This document shows, one piece after another, positions 6,126-10,267 of a DNA stretch of 10,267 bases. Below the pieces are notes generated by a model that was given only the letters and a program-made list of their open reading frames with translations, was not told the DNA's origin and did no database searches. Location of the stretch: positions 1 to 10,267 of the forward strand of contig DAONLM010000108.1 in the NCBI GenBank assembly GCA_035406685.1. Direction: 5' to 3'. The stretch is from DAONLM01 sp035406685. Its GTDB lineage: Bacteria; Spirochaetota; GWE2-31-10; MWDO01. Every line of letters begins with the position of its first letter. Within the stretch, counting starts at the first letter, position 1. The translations under genes and the position numbers were made by a program.

Positions 6126-7265
6126 CTATATTTTCTTTTCTATGCCAGTAATTTTTCTAAGGCGGGCGTAAAATTTTTCAAGATTAAGAATAACCATTTC
6201 TCCCATACTAAATTTTATATTATCGTCATTAAGAAAATCGTATATCACCTTATCATTTATTTCCATAAGATCTGTCATTCTTTTTAACTCTTCAAGAGAA
6301 AAATAAAAATTAAAATTATTGTTCCCTTTAACGCCATGTCCTATATCGATTAAGTAGTCAAGAGAATCATATAACCTTGCAACTGGATTATTTATACATA
6401 AATTTAATACTCTTCTATAAGTATGATATATCCTTATTGCAAGACTAATAAATATTTTTTGTAATATTTTATTACCTAATTTGTCCATAAAGTTATCTTG
6501 ATTCAAGACAAGAAGAGAAGAATCCTCAAAGGCAACAGCAGTTGCCATTCTTGTCATCTGATTTAATATTGACATTTCTCCAAAAAACTCGCCATTGCCT
6601 AAAATTGACATAATGTACTCTTTGTCTTCGCTAATATGAGATATCTTAATCTTTCCTTTTTCTATATAGTAAAAATTTTTACCATATTCTCCTTCACAAA
6701 AAACAACATCATCTTTTTTTAATTCTAATTTAGTTCCTGCTTCAGGTTCATTATAATTTATATATGCAGAATTATAATTACTTGAATAGATTTTATATCT
6801 TTCGTTAGCATATTTAGCCTGTTGTAGCATGCCATTTTTCTCAAAAAATTTCGCAGCCAATAAGATTGAATCCCAGCTTGAGACAACGGATGAAGATTTT
6901 AAAATTGTTTTATGATAAATGGAGTCAAGTTCTCTTAATTTATTTGAATATTCTTTAATTATTTTTAAAAAAATATCTCTTTTTTGAGATAAAAATTCAA
7001 TAACATTATTTCTCTTTATTGTAATTATAGAACACTCTGTCAATGCCGTAATTCTATCAATGTTATTTAACCCAGTTAAACAGGAGACAAAGCCGAATGT
7101 ATCGCCATCTTTTAAAATTTCATTTTCAGTTTTGTCTGGAAAAAATATTGATTGTAGCACTTTCCCATTTTTAATCAAAAAAAGATAAGGGAGGGCTTTT
7201 GATTTTTCAAGATATATAATAGAATCTTTATTATAATTTTTAATAGTAAATAATTCGTTATCCAT
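6126..7265 (-). CDS. Crp-like protein with two cyclic-nucleotide-binding domains and a degenerate winged helix
   Basis: This 379-residue protein has two CNB beta-roll domains, at about 5-110 and 175-285, joined by a helical linker (about 120-170), and ends in a Crp-like segment. In the second domain the phosphate-binding cassette FFGEMSILNQMTRMATAVA (227-245) keeps the Gly-Glu pair (229-230) and Arg239, so it may bind cAMP, cGMP or a related ligand. In the first, FGFVSCLTGLNNIDRITAL (57-75) keeps an Arg (71) but has Phe59 for Glu, so binding is doubtful. The C-terminal part, NNPVARLYDSLDYL (292-305) then FSLEELKRMTDLMEINDKVI (322-341) and GEMVILNLEKF (355-365), follows the Crp helix-turn-helix plan but lacks its usual Gly turn and recognition residues. 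DNA binding is thus uncertain. AGGA (7273-7276) lies seven bases before the ATG; the gene follows prfA by 28 bases, likely co-transcribed. Confidence 0.85.
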   Translation of the reverse strand: MDNELFTIKNYNKDSIIYLEKSKALPYLFLIKNGKVLQSIFFPDKTENEILKDGDTFGFVSCLTGLNNIDRITALTECSIITIKRNNVIEFLSQKRDIFLKIIKEYSNKLRELDSIYHKTILKSSSVVSSWDSILLAAKFFEKNGMLQQAKYANERYKIYSSNYNSAYINYNEPEAGTKLELKKDDVVFCEGEYGKNFYYIEKGKIKISHISEDKEYIMSILGNGEFFGEMSILNQMTRMATAVAFEDSSLLVLNQDNFMDKLGNKILQKIFISLAIRIYHTYRRVLNLCINNPVARLYDSLDYLIDIGHGVKGNNNFNFYFSLEELKRMTDLMEINDKVIYDFLNDDNIKFSMGEMVILNLEKFYARLRKITGIEKKI

Positions 7266-7293
7266 TTGATATTCCTTAAAATAAATTCTTTAT

Positions 7294-8391
7294 TTAATTC
7301 TGACTTTTTATTCTCTCCTCTAGAAAATTAAGTTTTAATGCCTCAATTAATTCATCCATTTCCCCCATCATAAACCTATCAAGTTTGTATAGAGTCATAT
7401 TAATCCTATGATCTGTTACTCTGTTTTGTGGAAAGTTGTAAGTTCTTATCTTATCAGATCTATCTCCACTTCCAATTTGTCCTTTTCTCATCTCTGCAAT
7501 TTCATTCTGTTTTTTTGTCTGCTCTAAATCAAAAAGTCTTGCTCTTAATATTTTTAAAGCAGTTGCCTTATTTTTATGCTGACTCCTATCATCCTGACAT
7601 TTTACGACAATTCCAGTAGGAATATGTGTAATTCTAACAGCAGATTCTGTTTTGTTAACATGTTGCCCACCAGCGCCACCTGCTCTTAAAACATCTATTT
7701 TTATATCTTCTGGTTTTATTTCAATGTCTATCTCTTCAACCTCTGGCAATACAGCCACAGTAACGGCAGAGGTATGCACTCTTCCGCTTGCCTCTGTTAT
7801 TGGTATTCTCTGTACCCTATGTCCCCCGGATTCAAATCTTAAATTTTCATAAACATTTTTGCCAGATATTGAAAATATTATCTCTTTATACCCACCAAGT
7901 TCATTTTGATTATAGTCCATTACCTCTAATTTCCAATTTTTCATTTCACAATATCTTGAATACATCTTAAAAAGATCTGCACAGAATAAAGCAGCCTCTT
8001 CTCCGCCAGTTCCAGCCCTTATTTCCATGATAATGTTTCTACTCGCAAGTGGGTCTGGTGGTATTAATAATATCTTTATTTTTTCTTTTATTTTTTTTAA
8101 ATTTATGACGAGTGCCTCTTTTTCCTCTTTTGCCAACGATATTAATTCTAGGTCCTTCTCATTTTTTATTATCTCTTCTGTATCATTATATTGTTTTAAA
8201 AAATTTTTATAATTATTGTATTCTACAACAATCTCTTCAAGTTGGGATGCCTCTTTTGAAAGATCTCTAAATTTTTTGTTATCATTTATAATAGATGGAT
8301 CTGCTAACTCTTGAGAAATATTATTATATTTTTTTACTATATTTTCTAATTTTTCTTCTGTTTTTGAATCAAAAATCAAATCCTCATTCAT
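7294..8391 (-). CDS. prfA: Peptide chain release factor 1
   Basis: RF1 recognises UAA and UAG stop codons in the ribosomal A site and triggers release of the finished protein. The 365 residues match the family length of about 360. The helical N-terminal domain (about 10-110) is followed by EIRAGTGGEEAALFCADLF (123-141). Then comes FESGGHRVQRIPITEASGRV (186-205), in which Pro197-Ile198-Thr199 occupies the RF1 anticodon-tripeptide position; RF2 would have Ser-Pro-Phe. RAGGAGGQHVNKTESAVRIT (236-255) holds the catalytic GGQ (241-243), and RSDKIRTYNFPQNRVTDHRI (311-330) is the usual C-terminal block. AGGA (8400-8403) lies eight bases before the ATG, under a consensus promoter. The methyltransferase gene prmC, which often follows prfA and modifies the GGQ glutamine, is not next here; a CNB protein takes that place. 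Confidence 0.98.
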   Translation of the reverse strand: MNEDLIFDSKTEEKLENIVKKYNNISQELADPSIINDNKKFRDLSKEASQLEEIVVEYNNYKNFLKQYNDTEEIIKNEKDLELISLAKEEKEALVINLKKIKEKIKILLIPPDPLASRNIIMEIRAGTGGEEAALFCADLFKMYSRYCEMKNWKLEVMDYNQNELGGYKEIIFSISGKNVYENLRFESGGHRVQRIPITEASGRVHTSAVTVAVLPEVEEIDIEIKPEDIKIDVLRAGGAGGQHVNKTESAVRITHIPTGIVVKCQDDRSQHKNKATALKILRARLFDLEQTKKQNEIAEMRKGQIGSGDRSDKIRTYNFPQNRVTDHRINMTLYKLDRFMMGEMDELIEALKLNFLEERIKSQN

Positions 8392-8411
8392 TTATAACAT
8401 CCTATTTTTAA

Positions 8412-8440
8412 ATTATAATGAAAAATTTTTAATTTGTCAA
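8412..8440 (-). promoter_or_regulatory. Consensus sigma-70 promoter of prfA
   Basis: On the minus strand TTGACA (8435-8440) is followed by a 17-base spacer and TATAAT (8412-8417). Both hexamers and the spacing match the consensus exactly. The -10 ends about 20 bases above the prfA start codon (8389-8391), leaving a very short leader. Confidence 0.85.
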
Positions 8441-8471
8441 AAGTAAATTTAAAATAATTTTATAAAAACAC

Positions 8472-8540
8472 GAATAATTATTAAAACCCAAGAATAATGA
8501 AAAATATTGTTATTTTATCATATAAGGAGAATAATTATTC
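8472..8540. repeat. Repeated AT palindrome between operons
   Basis: GAATAATTATT occurs at 8472-8482 and again at 8529-8539; the second copy is a perfect 12-base palindrome (GAATAATTATTC, 8529-8540) that spans the stop codon of the 84-residue gene. On the minus strand ATTATT and AATAAT between the copies can pair over a ten-base loop. The region may end the apt operon transcript, but there is no clear G-C stem with a T run, so a terminator call is weak. Confidence 0.3.
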
Positions 8541-8789
8541 CTTTTTAGATTTTTCTCTCTCTTTTTCCTCTTTTTTTCTTATTTTTTCTTCTAATTTTTT
8601 GTGTTTTTCTTCAATTTTTTGTTTTCTTATTCTTTCTTTTAGAAGAAGATTATCTTCTAATTTTTTATCAATTTTATAACTAAACAATGTACCATTCTTT
8701 AGTTTAATAAAAAGATTTAATTTGTAAATTTCATCAGGATGTTGAAGAATCATATTAAATAGATCTTTTACTTCGTCCTGAATTGTCAT
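8535..8789 (-). CDS. Small protein with a highly charged helical tail, unknown function
   Basis: This 84-residue protein is not one I recognise. Residues 1-45 look like a small folded part (EVKDLFNMILQHPDEIYKL, 6-24, then a strand-like FIKLKNGTLFSYKID, 27-41). Residues 50-84 are almost only Lys, Glu, Arg and a few Ile/Leu, as in a single charged helix or coiled coil. It is a real gene by context: a perfect AGGAGG (8795-8800) lies five bases before the ATG and overlaps the plsC stop codon, so translation is probably coupled to plsC. No membrane segment or signal is seen. Its coding strand is nearly all purine across the tail. Possible roles, such as a partner of nucleic acid or of the membrane, cannot be decided from the sequence. 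Confidence 0.72.
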   Translation of the reverse strand: MTIQDEVKDLFNMILQHPDEIYKLNLFIKLKNGTLFSYKIDKKLEDNLLLKERIRKQKIEEKHKKLEEKIRKKEEKEREKSKKE

Positions 8790-8798
8790 AAAGACCTC

Positions 8799-9476
8799 CT
8801 AACTCCAAAATTTATTTATTTTTAAGTCATAGACTAATTCTTCTATTTTCTTTTTTACCTCTTCTGTAATAAGTTCATTTGCTCTGTTTTTGTCTTCTAT
8901 TTTTTCATAATCTGGAAATGTTATTGGTTTACCTATATTTGCATAATATTTTCCAGACAAAACTGTTAATGTTTTATGTTCTGTTTCGCCAACTTTTATA
9001 TTTATACTCTTTTCTTTTACATATCTTATAGGAGATACTATTCCAATTGGAATTATAGGAACCGGATATTCTAAATATATTCTTGAAAGGCCAGTATAAA
9101 ATTTCAGAAAACTTCTTTGATCATTGAGATCTCCTTCAGGAAATATATAAATTGATTCCCCTTTTTTTAAATACTCTACTGCTGTTGGTATAACATTTTT
9201 TCTATTTTCTGGTAAGGCATTTATCTGCTCTGCAATTTTTAAAAATGTCCTAAAAAAAGGAACATGAAATCCAGGACCTATCACCATGTGAACTGGCTCT
9301 CTCATTAATGTTATTACAAAAAAAGGATCTGTTGAAGAGAAATGATTTGAGCAATATATTTTAGGCCCATCTATAAAATTCTCCTGTCCCCAAACTTTAA
9401 ACTCCAAAAAGTTATGAATATAAAAATGGATAAAGAATCTTACTATCTTATAGCCTATTTTACCTACAAGATTCAA
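8799..9476 (-). CDS. plsC: 1-acyl-sn-glycerol-3-phosphate acyltransferase (PlsC/LPLAT family)
   Basis: The 225-residue protein belongs to the lysophospholipid acyltransferase family. PlsC moves an acyl chain to the 2-position of lysophosphatidic acid to make phosphatidic acid, at the inner membrane. The catalytic HX4D motif is NHFSSTD, His45 and Asp50; the acceptor-binding motif is IFPEG (111-115); PIIPIGI (140-146) is the later block. The N-terminal 25 residues are hydrophobic enough to bind the membrane. The start is TTG at 9474-9476: GAGGAA (9482-9487) lies about six bases upstream, and the first in-frame Met is residue 58, past the catalytic histidine. The gene follows apt by 24 bases. 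Exact substrate is inferred from the family; acyl-transfer to another lipid is possible. Confidence 0.87.
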   Translation of the reverse strand: MNLVGKIGYKIVRFFIHFYIHNFLEFKVWGQENFIDGPKIYCSNHFSSTDPFFVITLMREPVHMVIGPGFHVPFFRTFLKIAEQINALPENRKNVIPTAVEYLKKGESIYIFPEGDLNDQRSFLKFYTGLSRIYLEYPVPIIPIGIVSPIRYVKEKSINIKVGETEHKTLTVLSGKYYANIGKPITFPDYEKIEDKNRANELITEEVKKKIEELVYDLKINKFWS

Positions 9477-9500
9477 GTTTTTCCTCTTTTTAGATGAGTA

Positions 9501-10031
9501 TTATTCACTATGATAATTAATTAAGGTCTTTATGTCATAACCTTCTAAAAGTTTTTCATAATTAAGAAATGGCAGTCCTATTACCGCGAAAAAGCCAGTA
9601 ACATTAGATCCTAATTTTTTTACAAGATTTGCACAGGCTTTAAGAGTGCCACCGGTTGCAATAAGATCATCTATTATTAAAATATTTTTTCCAGATGGAA
9701 TATCCTCTTTATGAACTTCAAGAGTTGCTGTGCCATACTCTAATGCATAGTTCTCTTTTATAGTAGCTCCTGGTAATTTACCTGCTTTTCTTGCAAGAAC
9801 TAAAGGAATCTTCATTTTATAAGCAAGAGGGGAGGCAAAGATAAATCCTCTTGATTCTACTGCGAGTAACATATCAATTTTTTTATCTTTATACATCTCA
9901 AATGCCTTTTCTATAATCCAACTAAATGCTTCTGGTTGAGTAAATATTGAAGTAATATCATAAAAGAGTATTCCTGGTTTTGGAAAATCTTTTACTTTTC
10001 TTATAAAATTATCAAGATTTATATCTTTCAT
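9501..10031 (-). CDS. apt: Adenine phosphoribosyltransferase
   Basis: Apt joins adenine to PRPP to give AMP and pyrophosphate, a purine salvage reaction in the cytoplasm. At 176 residues it has the usual length. The N-terminal signature FPKPGILFYDITSIF (16-30) is followed by AVESRGFIFASPLAYKMKIP (57-76), ARKAGKLPG (80-88), and ENYALEYGTATLEVHKEDI (93-111). The PRPP-binding loop is ILIIDDLIATGGTL (117-130). The ATG at 10029-10031 has GGAGG (10037-10041) five bases upstream. It is the first gene of a three-gene unit with plsC and the 84-residue protein. Nothing is missing or altered. The pairing with plsC has no obvious metabolic link and probably reflects housekeeping expression. Confidence 0.97.
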   Translation of the reverse strand: MKDINLDNFIRKVKDFPKPGILFYDITSIFTQPEAFSWIIEKAFEMYKDKKIDMLLAVESRGFIFASPLAYKMKIPLVLARKAGKLPGATIKENYALEYGTATLEVHKEDIPSGKNILIIDDLIATGGTLKACANLVKKLGSNVTGFFAVIGLPFLNYEKLLEGYDIKTLINYHSE

Positions 10032-10049
10032 AAAAACCTCCTGATTTTA

Positions 10050-10078
10050 TATATATCAGAAAATCATATTATTGTCAA
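10050..10078 (-). promoter_or_regulatory. Strong sigma-70 promoter of the apt operon
   Basis: On the minus strand TTGACA (10073-10078) is a perfect -35, followed after exactly 17 bases by TATATA (10050-10055), one mismatch from the -10 consensus. It lies about 20 bases above the apt start codon and should drive apt, plsC and the 84-residue gene. Confidence 0.78.
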
Positions 10079-10267
10079 AAATTTTATATTCATATAATAG
10101 ATAAGAGAGATTTTATTTTTAGACAGTTAAAAAGATAGAATTATCCTAAGGGTAAGTTTTGAGTAATAAAGATAGAATGGTCAAATTTTAGGCATTTCAT
10201 TAATTTTATAAAAATTTTATCTCTTTCAGGCAGAAATTTAAGTTAAATTTGAGTAAAAAGTAGTCGT
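10079..10267. other. Right-edge intergenic stretch, no gene seen
   Basis: No convincing open frame is present in the last 189 bases. A perfect 17-base palindrome, AAATTTAA-G-TTAAATTT, lies at 10234-10250. AAAGATAGAAT is repeated at 10131-10141 and 10168-10178, and TTTGAGTAA at 10158-10166 and 10248-10256. A minus-strand frame entering from the right edge is open for about 19 codons before a stop near 10209; it could be the tail of a neighbouring gene but has no support of its own. Confidence 0.45.

Noticed and set aside
7428..8212. Several 60-66-codon plus-strand frames
   Set aside because: All are antisense to the highly conserved prfA.
1..10267. tRNA, rRNA, CRISPR array, insertion sequence, or recoded TGA
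   Set aside because: No cloverleaf or rRNA segments, no regularly spaced repeats, no transposase or terminal inverted repeats, and all genes read normally with the standard code.

Overview
The window is very AT-rich (about a quarter G+C by eye) with dense bacterial genes, AGA-dominated arginine codons, GGAGG-type ribosome binding sites and the standard code. A lipoprotein signal plus a periplasmic TRAP transporter indicates a cell with an outer membrane. The TatT-type TRAP cluster and the low G+C fit a spirochaete-like anaerobe or relative, but that is inference; no gene here fixes the taxonomy.

Layout. At 1-154 (minus strand) is the start of a small ribbon-helix-helix protein that runs off the left edge. 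A 380-base non-coding region follows, with weak dyads and possible promoters. On the plus strand, 536-4959 is a complete TatT-type TRAP transporter operon: lipoprotein TatT, solute receptor DctP, small membrane subunit DctQ and large membrane subunit DctM. The DctM carries an unusual C-terminal extension of about 187 residues that looks like two tandem beta-rich lipocalin-like modules. At 5065-5964, same strand, is a degenerate receiver domain fused to an RsbW-like GHKL ATPase. The plus-strand block ends at a convergent junction near 6095-6125.

The right half is on the minus strand. It holds two units, each led by a near-consensus sigma-70 promoter: apt - plsC - an 84-residue charged protein (10031 down to 8535), and prfA (release factor 1) - a double cyclic-nucleotide-binding Crp-like protein (8391 down to 6126).

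How they work together. TatT and DctP should deliver an unknown, probably not simple carboxylate, ligand to the DctQM permease. The DctP arginine that normally binds a carboxylate is replaced. The ATPase and the double-CNB protein are signalling proteins of unknown partners. apt, plsC and prfA are housekeeping genes for purine salvage, phospholipid synthesis and translation termination. The most unusual item is the DctM C-terminal fusion; next are the two-CNB regulator behind prfA and the pseudo-receiver/ATPase fusion behind the transporter.
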